A stretch of 64,000 bases of DNA from Haloflavibacter putidus. GTDB taxonomy: Bacteria > Bacteroidota > Bacteroidia > Flavobacteriales > Flavobacteriaceae. The notes below the pieces were generated by a model. It ran no database searches. It saw nothing but the letters and a program-made list of their open reading frames with translations, and was not told the DNA's origin. Positions 45,954 through 56,661 of the stretch are shown here, one piece after another. The stretch lies in the NCBI RefSeq assembly GCF_006546625.1, contig NZ_VIAR01000004.1:1-64000 (forward strand), written 5' to 3'. A program made the position numbers and the translations under genes. Within the stretch, counting starts at the first letter, position 1. Every line of letters begins with the position of its first letter.

Positions 45954-45990
45954 AAATCCGTTAATCAATTTATGATTAGCGGATTTTTTT
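45954..45990 (+). terminator. Intrinsic terminator of rny
   Basis: A 14-bp stem (45954-45967 with 45973-45986, one G-T pair) with a 5-base loop and a T run. Confidence 0.88.
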
Positions 45991-46124
45991 TATACTTTTT
46001 TCCGTAAAGGAATAGGATGAATAGCTAATAAAAATGAATAGATATCTAAATGTTTTGCTTACCTAAGCTTTTTAATTTCCGTAAAGCACTAAGCGAAAAC
46101 AGCTGCCAATCTCAAAAAATATTT

Positions 46125-46132
46125 TATCTTTA
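46125..46132 (+). promoter_or_regulatory. Possible -7 element of the peptidase operon
   Basis: TATCTTTA, one base from TAnnTTTG, predicts a leader of about 15 bases before the ATG at 46151. No clear -33. Confidence 0.35.
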
Positions 46133-46150
46133 AGACTTTAAAAAAATATA

Positions 46151-48310
46151 ATGAAAGCAACCACAAAGAGTCTCGGAATTGCAGCGCTTATTCTGTTTAG
46201 CGCGTGCCAAAATAATTCCGAAAAGCAAAAAGAAAAACAAGAAATAACGCAAAATATGCCTGAATTATTACAAAAATGGGATGGTCCGTATCAAGGAGTT
46301 CCTGCCTTTGACCAAATGCAGGTAAAAATGATTAAACCGGCCATTACCAAAGGTATGGAAATGCATTTGCAACAATTAAATACAATAAGTAACCAAGAGG
46401 CAAAACCTAACTTTGAGAATACGATTGTAGCAATGGAAAAAGCCGGTAAACCTTTGGACAGGGCTTTTACTTACTACGGAATTTATAGCAGTAACCTGTC
46501 TTCAGAAGATTTTAGAGCTGTGCAAAAAGACTTGGCACCAAAAATAGCCGACTATCAATCGCAAATTTTACAAAACGAAAAGCTTTTTCAGCGTATAAAA
46601 AGTGTTTATGAGCAAGCGCAAAAAGATTCATTAAGCAAGCAAAAACAACGTACGTTAGATTTAATTTACGAACGTTTTACAATGAATGGCGCCAATCTTT
46701 CTAAGGAAGATAAACAGCGTTATGCCGAAATTCAAAAAGAACTTTCCGGTTTATATACAGATTTTTCAAACAACGTCTTGGCAGATGAAGAAAATTATGT
46801 GGTTTATTTAGAAAAAGATCAAATAGACGGTTTGCCCGAATCTTTTGTAAAAGCTTCTGCCACTTCCGCCGAAGAGCGTGATAAAAAAGGGAAATATGCT
46901 ATTACCAACACGCGTTCTTCTATGGATCCTTTTTTGACCTATTCTACTAATCGCGAATTGCGAGAAAAAGTTTGGAAAAACTATTACTCGCGTGGGGATA
47001 ACGATGATAAATACGATAATAAAGCGATAATTGCAGAAATTTTAAAGCTTAGAGATGAGCGCGTAGAACTTTTGGGTTACGATAATTTTGCTTCGTGGCG
47101 CTTGCAAAATAGAATGGCAAAAGAGCCCGAACAAGCAATGGATTTGATGTTGAAAGTTTGGCCGGCAGCCGTAGAACGCGCTAAAGAAGAAATTGTAGAT
47201 ATGCAAAACCTGGCAGATAAGCTAGGGCACGATATTAAAATCAAGCCGTGGGATTATCGATTTTACGCCGAGAAAGTCCGTAAAGAAAAATACGACTTAG
47301 ACAGCGAAGAAATTAAAGAATATTTGGTTTTAGACAACTTAAAGCAAGCTTTGTTTTTTACGGCAGGGGAGTTGTTTGATTATAAATTTGAAAAGATTAC
47401 AGACGGTAGCGTTCCGGTTTTTCATGAAGATGTAGAAGTTTATGAAGTGCACAAAAAAGATACCGACAGTCTTATTGGCTTGTGGTATTTAGATCCGTAT
47501 GCGCGCCAAGGAAAACGCTCCGGCGCTTGGGCAACCACTTACCGAAGCAAAACTGCTTTAGAAGGAAATAAACCCGTGTTGGCTTCAAATAATTCTAATT
47601 TTATAAAACCTGCTCCGGGAGAACCGGTTTTAATTTCTTGGGACGATGCCGAAACATTTTTCCACGAGTTTGGCCACGCTTTACACTTCTTGTCTGCAGA
47701 GGTAGATTATCCTACGCTTAATGGTGGTGTACGCGATTATACAGAGTTTCAATCGCAATTGCTAGAGCGCTGGCTTTCTACAGATAAGGTGATTAACAAA
47801 TATTTGCGCCATTATAAAACAGATGAGGTAATTCCGCAAAAATTGGTAAATAAAATTAAAAAAGCGGCTACTTTTAACCAAGGTTTTGCTACAACAGAGT
47901 TTTTAGCTTCTGCCTTGATAGATATGAAATTGCACACCGCAAATCCGGAAAATATTGATGTAGCCGAGTTTGAAAAGAAAACTTTAGATAGTTTAGGTTT
48001 ACCAGAACAGATTGTAATGCGTCACCGCACACCGCATTTTGGTCATATCTTCTCGGGAGAAGGTTATGCAGCCGGTTATTATGGTTATTTGTGGGCAGAT
48101 GTTTTAACTTCTGATGCCGCAGAAGCTTTTGCGGAAGCTCCCGGCGGATTCTATGATAAAGAACTAGCGCATAAATTGGTAAAATATTTGTTTGCGCCAA
48201 GAAATGCGATAGATCCTGCAGAGGCTTATAAACAGTTTAGAGGTCGCGAGGCAAAAATAGATGCTTTAATGCGCGATCGTGGTTTTGCTGTTCCTAAAGA
48301 AAAGCAATAA
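46151..48310 (+). CDS. M3 family peptidyl-dipeptidase (Dcp-like), lipoprotein
   Basis: A 719-residue zinc metallopeptidase with a lipoprotein signal (LFSAC, cysteine about 19), so it acts in the periplasm. The M3 motif HEFGH starts at residue 505; the third ligand is a glutamate about 25 residues on. C-terminal PHFGHIFSGEGYAAGYYGYLW is typical of Dcp/oligopeptidase A. Dcp releases dipeptides from peptide C-termini. A D-Ala-D-Ala dipeptidase gene follows after 2 bases, so the operon looks geared to periplasmic peptide or peptidoglycan-peptide turnover. Confidence 0.93.
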   Translation: MKATTKSLGIAALILFSACQNNSEKQKEKQEITQNMPELLQKWDGPYQGVPAFDQMQVKMIKPAITKGMEMHLQQLNTISNQEAKPNFENTIVAMEKAGKPLDRAFTYYGIYSSNLSSEDFRAVQKDLAPKIADYQSQILQNEKLFQRIKSVYEQAQKDSLSKQKQRTLDLIYERFTMNGANLSKEDKQRYAEIQKELSGLYTDFSNNVLADEENYVVYLEKDQIDGLPESFVKASATSAEERDKKGKYAITNTRSSMDPFLTYSTNRELREKVWKNYYSRGDNDDKYDNKAIIAEILKLRDERVELLGYDNFASWRLQNRMAKEPEQAMDLMLKVWPAAVERAKEEIVDMQNLADKLGHDIKIKPWDYRFYAEKVRKEKYDLDSEEIKEYLVLDNLKQALFFTAGELFDYKFEKITDGSVPVFHEDVEVYEVHKKDTDSLIGLWYLDPYARQGKRSGAWATTYRSKTALEGNKPVLASNNSNFIKPAPGEPVLISWDDAETFFHEFGHALHFLSAEVDYPTLNGGVRDYTEFQSQLLERWLSTDKVINKYLRHYKTDEVIPQKLVNKIKKAATFNQGFATTEFLASALIDMKLHTANPENIDVAEFEKKTLDSLGLPEQIVMRHRTPHFGHIFSGEGYAAGYYGYLWADVLTSDAAEAFAEAPGGFYDKELAHKLVKYLFAPRNAIDPAEAYKQFRGREAKIDALMRDRGFAVPKEKQ

Positions 48311-48312
48311 AA

Positions 48313-48990
48313 ATGAAACAAATTATCTGTTTTCTGTGCGGAATTTTTTGCGTCTGGGTTTTTCACGCGCAAGACGCAAAAATTCCGCCGGAATTTGGAT
48401 ATGTTACTGATTCTTTAGATGTAGCTGTTTTAGAAATTCGTTATGCGGGAAAACATAATTTTACCGGAAAACCGGTAGAAGGCTATCAGCAACCCAAAGC
48501 AATTTTAAGTAAAAAAGCTTTGGAGCAACTAGAAAAAGCTTATCGGTATTTTTTACGGAAAGGATACACGTTTAAAATTTTTGATGCCTACAGACCGCAA
48601 CGCGCTGTAAATAGTTTTATGGAGTGGGCGCGCAAAAAAGATGACACCTTGGCCAAAGAAGAATTTTATCCAAAGGTGGCAAAAAAAGATTTGTTTTCTC
48701 TGGGTTATATAGCTACCAAGTCCGGTCATTCTCGTGGTAGTACAATAGATTTAACTTTAATAGATCTAAAAACGGGCAAAGAATTGGATATGGGAAGTCC
48801 GTATGATTTTTTCGGTGAGATTTCGCATCACGGCACAAAACAAATCCGTAAAGCCCAAAAGAAAAACAGAAAACTCTTAAAAAAAGGAATGCGTAAATTT
48901 GGCTTTATTGCTTATCCCAAAGAATGGTGGCATTATACTTTATATAATGAACCTTTTCCTGATACCTATTTTGATTTTCCTGTGCAATAA
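48313..48990 (+). CDS. M15 family D-alanyl-D-alanine dipeptidase (VanX/DdpX-like)
   Basis: A 225-residue enzyme with a signal peptide (ending FHAQ). The zinc site is SGHSRGSTIDL (His and Asp) near residue 139 and EWWHY (catalytic Glu and third ligand His) near residue 213; FDAYRP carries the conserved arginine. Such enzymes split free D-Ala-D-Ala. With no vanA or vanH genes nearby, a role in cell-wall peptide recycling is more likely than vancomycin resistance. It starts 2 bases after the Dcp-like gene. Confidence 0.9.
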   Translation: MKQIICFLCGIFCVWVFHAQDAKIPPEFGYVTDSLDVAVLEIRYAGKHNFTGKPVEGYQQPKAILSKKALEQLEKAYRYFLRKGYTFKIFDAYRPQRAVNSFMEWARKKDDTLAKEEFYPKVAKKDLFSLGYIATKSGHSRGSTIDLTLIDLKTGKELDMGSPYDFFGEISHHGTKQIRKAQKKNRKLLKKGMRKFGFIAYPKEWWHYTLYNEPFPDTYFDFPVQ

Positions 48991-49068
48991 ATATTTTATC
49001 GTAAATAATTCCGTTTTAACTGTAAAAGAGAACTTACTTTTTTTATTTTCATTTTCATCTTCAAGCTC

Positions 49069-52000
49069 TTAAACCACTTTCAAACTGCTATAACCTTGAC
49101 CGTTCTGGCTCAACTGAATTTGCGTAGCAATGCGTTCTTTTAAACTGCTAACGTGGCTAATAACACCAATCATTTTAGAAGATTTTGCTTGTAAAACTTC
49201 CAAAGTATCTAAGGTCTGGTCTAAAGTCTCTGGATCTAGCGTTCCAAAACCTTCGTCTATAAAAAGACTATTTATTTCTACATTTCGCGAAGCAAAATCC
49301 GATAAAGCCAAAGCCAGCGCCAAACTCAGTAAAAAAGTTTCGCCGCCAGATAGGGTTTTTACAGATCTGCGCTGCCCGCCCATATGTTTGTCTATAGCTA
49401 CCAAACTATCGTCTTCGTCTGCTATAGGCTTGTCCATTTTATAACGATCTGTTAACAGCGCTAAGCGTTTGTTAGCTAAAATAAGCAATTGCGATAAAGT
49501 TAAATCTTGCGCATAATCGTTAAATTTATTTCCCGTTGCATCGCCAATTAATTCTTTCAAAATTTTCCAACGTTTATTGATTTGCAATTGATCTCTAATT
49601 TCAGATTTTAACTTATTAATCGTTTTTATATTTTGTAGCTGATTGGTAATTATGCGGTGTAATTCGCGCAAATCTTTATCGGTTGTGGCCTGTTTTTGCG
49701 TTTCTTGCTCCAAACCTTCTCGTAAATCTTCTAAACTCGTACCAACCACTTTTTCTTGTGCAGCTTCTTGTTGTTTCTTTAAATCGTTTATACGCGTATG
49801 CAAACTTATTTGCCTGTTTTTTAAATCTTCGTGCTCTTTTTGATAACTACTTACAAGATTATGCGGTAATAGATTTTTTAAAGCTTGCGGAATAGAAGTA
49901 TAACCCAAAGGTTTTAAATTGGCTTCTAAGGTTTCGGTATTTTTTTGCAGCTTTTTTTCTATTTCTTTTTTCTCTTCTTCTAAATCGGTTTGTTGTTTTT
50001 TTAGTTGTTTTTTTTCCTGACTAAAATTAAAATAATCTTTTTCTGTTGTATTGATTTCCGCTTCAAAATCGTCTCCTTTAAAAAACTTTGCAATTTCTTC
50101 TAGTTTGCTTTTTCCTTTTTGCAATAAAAGCTTTAAAGATTTTAGGTTTCTCAAAGCTTTTTCCAATTGCTCTGCTTGTCGCGAAAATCTATCATAAGCC
50201 TGCAAAGCATCTAATTTGTCAGTGTATTTTTCTTCCAAATTCGCAAAATCTTGCAATTTTAAGTCTTGTAAGTTTTGAGAAAATTCTGTCTGGTAGCTTT
50301 TTTGTTTTTTTTGTATTTCAGCGTTGTTTTCTAAAATAGACTTCTCTAAGCTCTTGTTTTGCGCAAGCGTAGTTTCTAATTTGGTTTCTTTTTGCGTTAA
50401 CTCTTTCTGTTTTATATTCAGTTCGTTTTGTAATTTTTTTAGTGCGGTTTTAATTTTATCATCTTTTTCCGGGAGGTGTTCTGCGTACGGATGTTCTAAA
50501 CTTCCGCATAACGGGCACGGTTTTTCTGCTTCTAATTCTTTGCGGTAATCTTCTAGTTTTTTTTGTAACAAAGCTATTTTTTGCTCATTTTCTTTGGCTT
50601 CTATCTGCAAGTTGAGCATTTTTACTTCTTGCGTTAATTCTTTTATTCTTTCCGGAAAACCTTCAATTTGTTTTTGCTTTGCTTCTTGCTCTGTTTTAAA
50701 TTTTGTGACTTCTTTTTCTAATTGCTTAATTTCAGAATATAACTTTTCTGCCGCTCTTAATTCTTTTAGCTGTAGCCGAATTTTCTCTTGCTCCTCATTA
50801 ATTTTTGTGTTTTCAGAAAAAGCATGTTTCTGTTCTAAACTGTTTTTTTTATTTTCGTTTTGACGCTGTAAATCTTCTAATTGCTGAAGATTTTCTTGTG
50901 GATTCTTTTTTGATAATTGGAAGCCAAAATCCTTCAATTCTTGCTGAAGATTTTTTGCCAATGCCTGAAATTCGGTGCCAATACTTTGCTTATCTTTATA
51001 TAACTCACGAACTTTTAGCTTATAATCTTCAAGTTCTTCTTGAAAATTATCTTCCGTAAAGTCCAAACCGAAAGTAGTGCGAAATACTTCGCCATTTTGT
51101 TTTAATTTTGTTTTTATAGCGGCTAATTTTTTTTGGTTGTAGTTCTCTTTTTCATGCAAGTTTACTACTTGTTCAGAAAAATTTTTCCATTGCTGAATTT
51201 CTTCCGTAAAGCCTTGTAATTCTTGGTGTTTTTTTAGAGCTGCACCTTTTTCTTTTATAAAATTCTTTAGTTTCTCCTCGTTTTCTTCATTTTCTGTCGT
51301 AAGCCTTTGTAGATTTTTTTCTAAGTCAGCTAATTTTTCTTTTTCTCCTATTGCAACTTTAAGTTGGTCTATATTTTTTTGATTTTTTTCTTTTAATTGC
51401 CGCAATTCTTCTGCTTGTTTTTGTTTTTCTAAATAAACTTTATCAGAAATTAATTGCTCTTCATAGGTAGAAATCTTGGTTTTTTGCTCGTTTACCGTTT
51501 TCTCCAGTTCGGTGTATTTTTTATATGCTAGTTGTCCTAATTGTCTATAAATTCCGGTGCCGGTAATTTTTTCTAAAAGTGCGCCACGTTCTTTTTTAGG
51601 AACTTGTAAAAATTTGGCAAAATCTCCTTGCGCCAAAACAACAGATTTAATAAACTGCTCGTAATTAAGGCCAATTAATTCTTCGTTTTTTGTTGGCACT
51701 TCAGACTTTTTTAAAGACAAAGTTTTATTTGTAGCAACTTCCGATACAAACATTTCATAATCGCGCAAATTACCAGTTCTAGCGGTAGAAATTTCCCAGC
51801 GCGAACAGAATTTCCCTTCCGCGCAAGCGTAAGTAACTTGCGCAAATGCTTCTTTTTGATTACGGGTAAGAATGGCGCCTTTTTTCAAAACTTCTGAAGT
51901 GCTCATTTTTCCCAAACGCGGCACTTGGTTAAAAAGTGCCAAAGAAATTACGTCCAGCAAAGTTGTTTTTCCGCTTCCTGTGGGGCCGGTAATTGCAAAT

Positions 52001-52095
52001 AAATTGTTTTGCACAAATGGTGCTCGGGTAAAATCTACTTCGTGTTCGCCTTTTAAAGAATTGATATTTTTAAAATGCAGTTTTAAAATTTTCAT
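49069..52095 (-). CDS. sbcC: Exonuclease SbcC subunit
   Basis: The 1008-residue ATPase of the SbcCD (Mre11-Rad50-like) nuclease, which opens hairpins and processes DNA ends. Walker A GPTGSGKTTLLD is at residues 38-49. Two very long coiled-coil arms flank a zinc hook, CPLC, near residue 527. The C-terminus has the ABC signature LSGGETFLLSLALAL and Walker B LFIDEGFG. The length fits the family. It starts 11 bases after the sbcD stop codon. Confidence 0.95.
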   Translation of the reverse strand: MKILKLHFKNINSLKGEHEVDFTRAPFVQNNLFAITGPTGSGKTTLLDVISLALFNQVPRLGKMSTSEVLKKGAILTRNQKEAFAQVTYACAEGKFCSRWEISTARTGNLRDYEMFVSEVATNKTLSLKKSEVPTKNEELIGLNYEQFIKSVVLAQGDFAKFLQVPKKERGALLEKITGTGIYRQLGQLAYKKYTELEKTVNEQKTKISTYEEQLISDKVYLEKQKQAEELRQLKEKNQKNIDQLKVAIGEKEKLADLEKNLQRLTTENEENEEKLKNFIKEKGAALKKHQELQGFTEEIQQWKNFSEQVVNLHEKENYNQKKLAAIKTKLKQNGEVFRTTFGLDFTEDNFQEELEDYKLKVRELYKDKQSIGTEFQALAKNLQQELKDFGFQLSKKNPQENLQQLEDLQRQNENKKNSLEQKHAFSENTKINEEQEKIRLQLKELRAAEKLYSEIKQLEKEVTKFKTEQEAKQKQIEGFPERIKELTQEVKMLNLQIEAKENEQKIALLQKKLEDYRKELEAEKPCPLCGSLEHPYAEHLPEKDDKIKTALKKLQNELNIKQKELTQKETKLETTLAQNKSLEKSILENNAEIQKKQKSYQTEFSQNLQDLKLQDFANLEEKYTDKLDALQAYDRFSRQAEQLEKALRNLKSLKLLLQKGKSKLEEIAKFFKGDDFEAEINTTEKDYFNFSQEKKQLKKQQTDLEEEKKEIEKKLQKNTETLEANLKPLGYTSIPQALKNLLPHNLVSSYQKEHEDLKNRQISLHTRINDLKKQQEAAQEKVVGTSLEDLREGLEQETQKQATTDKDLRELHRIITNQLQNIKTINKLKSEIRDQLQINKRWKILKELIGDATGNKFNDYAQDLTLSQLLILANKRLALLTDRYKMDKPIADEDDSLVAIDKHMGGQRRSVKTLSGGETFLLSLALALALSDFASRNVEINSLFIDEGFGTLDPETLDQTLDTLEVLQAKSSKMIGVISHVSSLKERIATQIQLSQNGQGYSSLKVV

Positions 52096-52106
52096 TATGC
52101 AATTAA

Positions 52107-53312
52107 CTATTCGGTGGTTAGCAGTTCTTTTAATTCATCAAAGGTGTGCAGCAATTCTTGTTTTTCTTCCGGCAAATAAGCTTCTTTTTCTAGTAGCGAT
52201 TCAAACACTTCTTTGGGTTTTAAATCTTCTAAATTTTGCCTGCTACCAAAAACTTCGCTGCTTTGTTGTTGCTGATTTTTAAACTGCGCCCGGTATTTTA
52301 TAATTTCGATATTGTCTTTTTTATAATTGCTGATCAAATCATCTAATTGCGCCAATTTTTTAGTACTGTAATCCTGTTCTCGCATTTCTACTTCTACCAA
52401 AGTATCTAATTTGCCTTCGTGCTCTAGATTTGCTAATTTATCTTGCACTTCCTCTAAGTTTCCGGCAATTTTTAATAGTTTTCTAAACGGCGGAATTGCA
52501 AAGCTTTCTGGTTCAAAACCTTGTTTTGTATCTATTACCAAGACGCGTTTTTCATCTTTACGTTCACTAAACGAAAACATAAGTGGAGAGCCACTATAAA
52601 ATGTAGGAACCTGAGCATTTACACGCTGCGGCTGATGAATGTGTCCTAAAGCAACATACGAAAAATATTTGCTAAATTGCTCCGCTTTAAAGGCCGCTTG
52701 GTTCCCAATTTGTATATCGCGCTCACTTTCTGAGGTGCTTACGCCCGCCGCATACAAATGTCCCATAGCAATGGCGGGAATGTCTGGATATTTTTCTTTG
52801 CAGATTGCCGCGGCTTCATCAAACCGTGCTTGAATTCCCTCTCTAATGGCAGCCAATCTATCTTCGTAGGTATTTCCTTCGCTGGCCAAACGCACATCTG
52901 CATCGCGCAAATAGGGGAGAGCGGCAATTATAACTTCAGGATTTTTTTGATTTGGTAGCGCAATTATGCAATCTTCTATTTTTTCGGGCAAACCGCCAAT
53001 AACCGTCATTTCTAAAGCCTGTAACAAATCTTTTGGCGCGTCGAGCATGCTGGGAGAGTCGTGGTTGCCGCCGGTTATAACCAGATGACAGTTTAAACTT
53101 TTTAACGCAATTAAAGCTTGGTAATATTGTTTTCTCGCTTCCGCGGAAGGGTTTGCTAAATCAAACACATCACCGGAAACCAAGATAACATCAATTTTTT
53201 CTTGATGAATAAGGTCGCAAAGCCAACCAATAAACAAATCGAAATCTTTGTACAAATAATGTTTGTGCAAGCGTTTACCAATATGCCAATCTGCGGTGTG
53301 TAAAATTTTCAT
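52107..53312 (-). CDS. sbcD: Exonuclease SbcD subunit
   Basis: The 401-residue nuclease partner of SbcC. Calcineurin-type metal motifs are clear: HTADWHIG (5-12), VSGDVFDLAN near 46, GGNHDSPSM near 81, and GHIHQP near 225. The C-terminal ~120 residues form the capping and SbcC-binding region. It is first in the sbcDC operon. Confidence 0.95.
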   Translation of the reverse strand: MKILHTADWHIGKRLHKHYLYKDFDLFIGWLCDLIHQEKIDVILVSGDVFDLANPSAEARKQYYQALIALKSLNCHLVITGGNHDSPSMLDAPKDLLQALEMTVIGGLPEKIEDCIIALPNQKNPEVIIAALPYLRDADVRLASEGNTYEDRLAAIREGIQARFDEAAAICKEKYPDIPAIAMGHLYAAGVSTSESERDIQIGNQAAFKAEQFSKYFSYVALGHIHQPQRVNAQVPTFYSGSPLMFSFSERKDEKRVLVIDTKQGFEPESFAIPPFRKLLKIAGNLEEVQDKLANLEHEGKLDTLVEVEMREQDYSTKKLAQLDDLISNYKKDNIEIIKYRAQFKNQQQQSSEVFGSRQNLEDLKPKEVFESLLEKEAYLPEEKQELLHTFDELKELLTTE

Positions 53313-53365
53313 GAAATAACAATGTTATGAAAGGCTCAATTTACAAAGCCTAAGCGATATTTAAT

Positions 53366-53409
53366 AAAAAAAGCAGTCAAAACTTTTAATGAAGTTTGAC
53401 TGCTTTTAT
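53366..53409 (-). terminator. Intrinsic terminator of clpB
   Basis: AAGCAGTCAAAACTT (53371-53385) pairs with 53392-53405 with one bulge; on the minus strand it is followed by a T tract. It lies between clpB and sbcD, both on the minus strand, and ends clpB. Confidence 0.82.
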
Positions 53410-53428
53410 AATAAATAGTTTACTAATC

Positions 53429-56041
53429 TTAACTTTCTACGCTTGGGGCGGTTTCGTTCCTAAAAACAATTTCGCCATCAAAAGCATCTATCAAAATTAT
53501 ACTATCTGCAGAAATTTTTCCGGAAAGAATTTCTTTAGAAAGCTTGTTTAAAACTTCTTTTTGAATGGTTCTTTTTACCGGTCTGGCACCAAATTGTGGG
53601 TCAAATCCTTTTTGAGATAATACCGCATTTGCTTCTTCTGTAGCGTCTATAGTGATATTTTGCTCTGCCAACATTCTGCTTACTCCTTTTAGTTGCAAGC
53701 CAACAATTTCTTTAATATTTTCTTGACTTAACGGACTAAACATTACAATATCGTCTATCCGATTTAAAAATTCGGGTCTTACTTGCTGTTTCAGTAAACC
53801 AAGTACTTCCACTTTGGCACTTTCCATAGCGGTTTCAATATCTTGCACCGCATCAAATTTTTCTTGAATCACGTGGCTTCCCATATTAGAAGTCATTATA
53901 ATAATCGTGTTTCTAAAATCTGCCAATCGTCCCTTATTATCTGTTAACCTACCTTCATCCAAAACTTGTAAAAGTATATTGAAAGTATCTGGGTGCGCTT
54001 TTTCAATTTCATCTAGCAATACAACAGAGTAAGGTTTGCGTCGCACAGCTTCTGTTAATTGGCCGCCTTCGTCGTAGCCAACATACCCAGGAGGCGCGCC
54101 AACCAATCTACTTACTGAGTGGCGTTCTTGGTATTCGCTCATATCTATTCTGGTCATCGCAGAATCATCATCAAAAAGATATTCGGCCAAAGCTTTTGCT
54201 AACTCGGTTTTACCAACCCCGGTTGTTCCTAAAAATAAGAAACTACCAATTGGTCTTTTTTGGTCTTGCAAACCGGCTCGACTTCTTCTAATAGCGTCAC
54301 TTACCGCTTGTATAGCTTCATCTTGCCCTACAACGCGTTTGTGTAATTCTTCTTCTAAATGTAATAATTTTTCACGTTCGCTTTGTAGCATTTTAGTTAC
54401 CGGAATTCCCGTCCATTTTGCTACAACATCGGCAATATCTTCGTTGGTAACTTCTTCTTGAATCAACGTTTTAGAACCGCTGGCTTTTTGTTCTGCCATT
54501 TCTTTCTGCAGCTTTTCCAGACGTTCTTGGGCTTCTTTTATTTTTCCGTACCTAATTTCGGCTACTTTTCCATAATCGCCTTCGCGTTCTGCACGTTCTG
54601 CTTCTAATTTAAAGTTTTCAATGTCTGTTTTGGCTTGCTGGATGTTATCTACCACGCCTTTTTCATTTTGCCATTGAGCATTTAACTCGCTACGTTCTTC
54701 TTTAAGGTTGGCTAGATCTGCTTTAAGCGATTTTAATTTATCTTCATCTTTTTCGCGTTTAATCGCTTCAATTTCAATTTCCAACTGCATTATTTTGCGG
54801 TCTAAAACATCGAGTTCTTCGGGTTTAGAATTAATTTCCATACGTAATTTAGATGCTGCTTCATCCATCAAGTCAATAGCCTTGTCCGGTAAAAACCTAT
54901 TGGTAATATAGCGTTGCGAAAGTTCTACTGCCGCAATAATTGCTTCGTCTTTAATACGTACTTTATGGTGGGTTTCGTATTTTTCTTTAATTCCACGTAA
55001 GATGGAAATCGCGCTTTCTGTATCAGGTTCATTTACGGTTACGCGTTGAAAGCGACGTTCTAATGCCTTGTCTTTCTCAAAATATTTTTGGTATTCGTCT
55101 AACGTAGTTGCGCCAATTGCCCGCAACTCTCCTCTGGCCAAGGCTGGTTTTAAAATATTGGCTGCATCCATAGCGCCTTGTCCGCCGCCGGCACCAACTA
55201 AGGTGTGAATCTCGTCTATAAAAAGAACAATATTTCCATCGCTAGAAGTAACTTCTTTTATAACTGCTTTTAGACGTTCTTCAAATTCTCCTTTATATTT
55301 TGCGCCGGCAATTAGAGCGCCCATATCTAAGGAGTAAATTACTTTATTTTTCAGGTTTTCTGGAATGTCGCCAGCAATAATTCTATGCGCCAAACCTTCT
55401 GCAATTGCAGTTTTACCTGTACCGGGCTCTCCTACTAGCATCGGGTTGTTTTTGGTACGACGTGATAAAATTTGTAAAATTCTGCGTATTTCTTCGTCCC
55501 GACCAATAACGGGATCCAATTTTCCGCTTTCAGCCATTTCGTTTAAGTTCTTGGCATATTTATTTAAAGAATTATAGGTTTCTTCGGCACTTTGCGAAGT
55601 TACTCGGTCGCCTTGTCGCAATTCTTCAATAGCTGCTTTTAAGTTTTTTTCTGTAGCGCCTTGGTCTTTTAAAATTTGCGCTACTTTAGAATTCGATTTA
55701 AAGATTGCTAGAATAAGATGTTCGATAGAAACATATTCGTCATTCATCTTTTTAGCTATGCTAGTGGCTTCGTTAATAGATTTTCCCGCTTCCCGCGAAA
55801 GCATTATATCGCCACCACTTACCTTTGCAAAACTTTCTAAAGTTTTGTCCAGTAATTGTGTAAAAAGTGCAACGTTAATACTTAATTTTTTCAGCAAAAA
55901 GGGAGTTACATTTTCATCTACCGTACTTATGGCTTTAAAAATGTGCTCGTTTTCTATTTGCTGATGGCCCAATTCCTGCACAAGCTGCTGCGCTTGCTGT
56001 ATGGCCTCTTGTGATTTTATGGTAAAATTGTTCAAATTCAT
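53429..56041 (-). CDS. clpB: ATP-dependent disaggregase ClpB
   Basis: An 870-residue AAA+ chaperone that, with DnaK, pulls proteins out of aggregates. It has an N-terminal Clp-N domain (about 1-145), AAA-1 with Walker A GEPGTGKT near residue 205, the coiled-coil middle domain (about 405-525) that distinguishes ClpB from ClpA/C, and AAA-2 with GTTGVGKT near residue 606 and a C-terminal D2-small domain. There is no ClpP-binding loop. A perfect TAATTTTG box lies on the minus strand at 56128-56135; no CIRCE-like inverted repeat was seen. Confidence 0.97.
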   Translation of the reverse strand: MNLNNFTIKSQEAIQQAQQLVQELGHQQIENEHIFKAISTVDENVTPFLLKKLSINVALFTQLLDKTLESFAKVSGGDIMLSREAGKSINEATSIAKKMNDEYVSIEHLILAIFKSNSKVAQILKDQGATEKNLKAAIEELRQGDRVTSQSAEETYNSLNKYAKNLNEMAESGKLDPVIGRDEEIRRILQILSRRTKNNPMLVGEPGTGKTAIAEGLAHRIIAGDIPENLKNKVIYSLDMGALIAGAKYKGEFEERLKAVIKEVTSSDGNIVLFIDEIHTLVGAGGGQGAMDAANILKPALARGELRAIGATTLDEYQKYFEKDKALERRFQRVTVNEPDTESAISILRGIKEKYETHHKVRIKDEAIIAAVELSQRYITNRFLPDKAIDLMDEAASKLRMEINSKPEELDVLDRKIMQLEIEIEAIKREKDEDKLKSLKADLANLKEERSELNAQWQNEKGVVDNIQQAKTDIENFKLEAERAEREGDYGKVAEIRYGKIKEAQERLEKLQKEMAEQKASGSKTLIQEEVTNEDIADVVAKWTGIPVTKMLQSEREKLLHLEEELHKRVVGQDEAIQAVSDAIRRSRAGLQDQKRPIGSFLFLGTTGVGKTELAKALAEYLFDDDSAMTRIDMSEYQERHSVSRLVGAPPGYVGYDEGGQLTEAVRRKPYSVVLLDEIEKAHPDTFNILLQVLDEGRLTDNKGRLADFRNTIIIMTSNMGSHVIQEKFDAVQDIETAMESAKVEVLGLLKQQVRPEFLNRIDDIVMFSPLSQENIKEIVGLQLKGVSRMLAEQNITIDATEEANAVLSQKGFDPQFGARPVKRTIQKEVLNKLSKEILSGKISADSIILIDAFDGEIVFRNETAPSVES

Positions 56042-56127
56042 ATTCTTTTGTTTTCCTTTAATTTAGCAATAGATATGCCTTTTTAAAAACACGACAAAAA
56101 GTCACCAAGATCTTTGCTGGATACTGT

Positions 56128-56135
56128 CAAAATTA
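56128..56135 (-). promoter_or_regulatory. Possible -7 element upstream of clpB
   Basis: TAATTTTG on the minus strand matches TAnnTTTG; predicted leader about 80 bases, longer than usual in this window. The nearest TTG upstream is 27 bases away. Confidence 0.35.
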
Positions 56136-56264
56136 CAGTTTTTGTATTATGGAAAGATACTACAAAAGCCAGTTATTTTAAATATGTAAGCGTTAAGCAT
56201 TTCTAAAATCCTTTTTAAAATTAATAATTTTAATATCTTACAACACATTTTTAATTACGGAATA

Positions 56265-56657
56265 ATGGGTTTTTTAGATAATTTTTTTGGAAAAGATACA
56301 GACACCAACGAAGAAAAGAATTCTTTAGCTTGGAAAGCAATAGGTAGTGAAGCGATGATTAATGAAATGTTAGAAACGTCTCACAACAAGCTAGTGGTGA
56401 TTTTTAAACATTCTACGCGTTGCGGCATTAGCCGAATGGTTTTAAATCGTTTTGAAGCCGAAGCAGATTTTGATGAAGATAAAATAGCGCTTTACTTTTT
56501 GGATTTAATACGTTATCGTGACTTATCGAATAAAATAGCAGAAAGGTTTCGGGTAACGCACCAGTCGCCTCAAGTAATTGTTTTGGAAAATGGTGAAGTT
56601 ATAGGAGATGCATCGCACCAAGCCATTGATGCCAGTCAAATTGCAAAACATGTATAA
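56265..56657 (+). CDS. ytxJ: Bacillithiol-system redox protein YtxJ
   Basis: A 130-residue thioredoxin-fold protein. The active-site region KHSTRCGISRM has a single cysteine (C53), and the cis-proline loop HQSPQVIVLENG is present. This is the pattern of YtxJ (DUF2847), a monothiol bacilliredoxin-like protein of organisms that make bacillithiol, which includes many Bacteroidota. It probably removes bacillithiol from mixed disulfides. It is a single gene, ended by a bidirectional terminator. Confidence 0.88.
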   Translation: MGFLDNFFGKDTDTNEEKNSLAWKAIGSEAMINEMLETSHNKLVVIFKHSTRCGISRMVLNRFEAEADFDEDKIALYFLDLIRYRDLSNKIAERFRVTHQSPQVIVLENGEVIGDASHQAIDASQIAKHV

Positions 56658-56661
56658 TAAA

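Noticed and set aside
48313-48990. VanX-like dipeptidase considered as vancomycin resistance
   Set aside because: No vanA, vanH or regulator genes are present, and it pairs with a Dcp-like peptidase; cell-wall peptide recycling is the simpler reading.
56042-56264. CIRCE or other heat-shock operator upstream of clpB
   Set aside because: I looked for a spaced inverted repeat of the CIRCE type and found none; only a -7-like box is visible.
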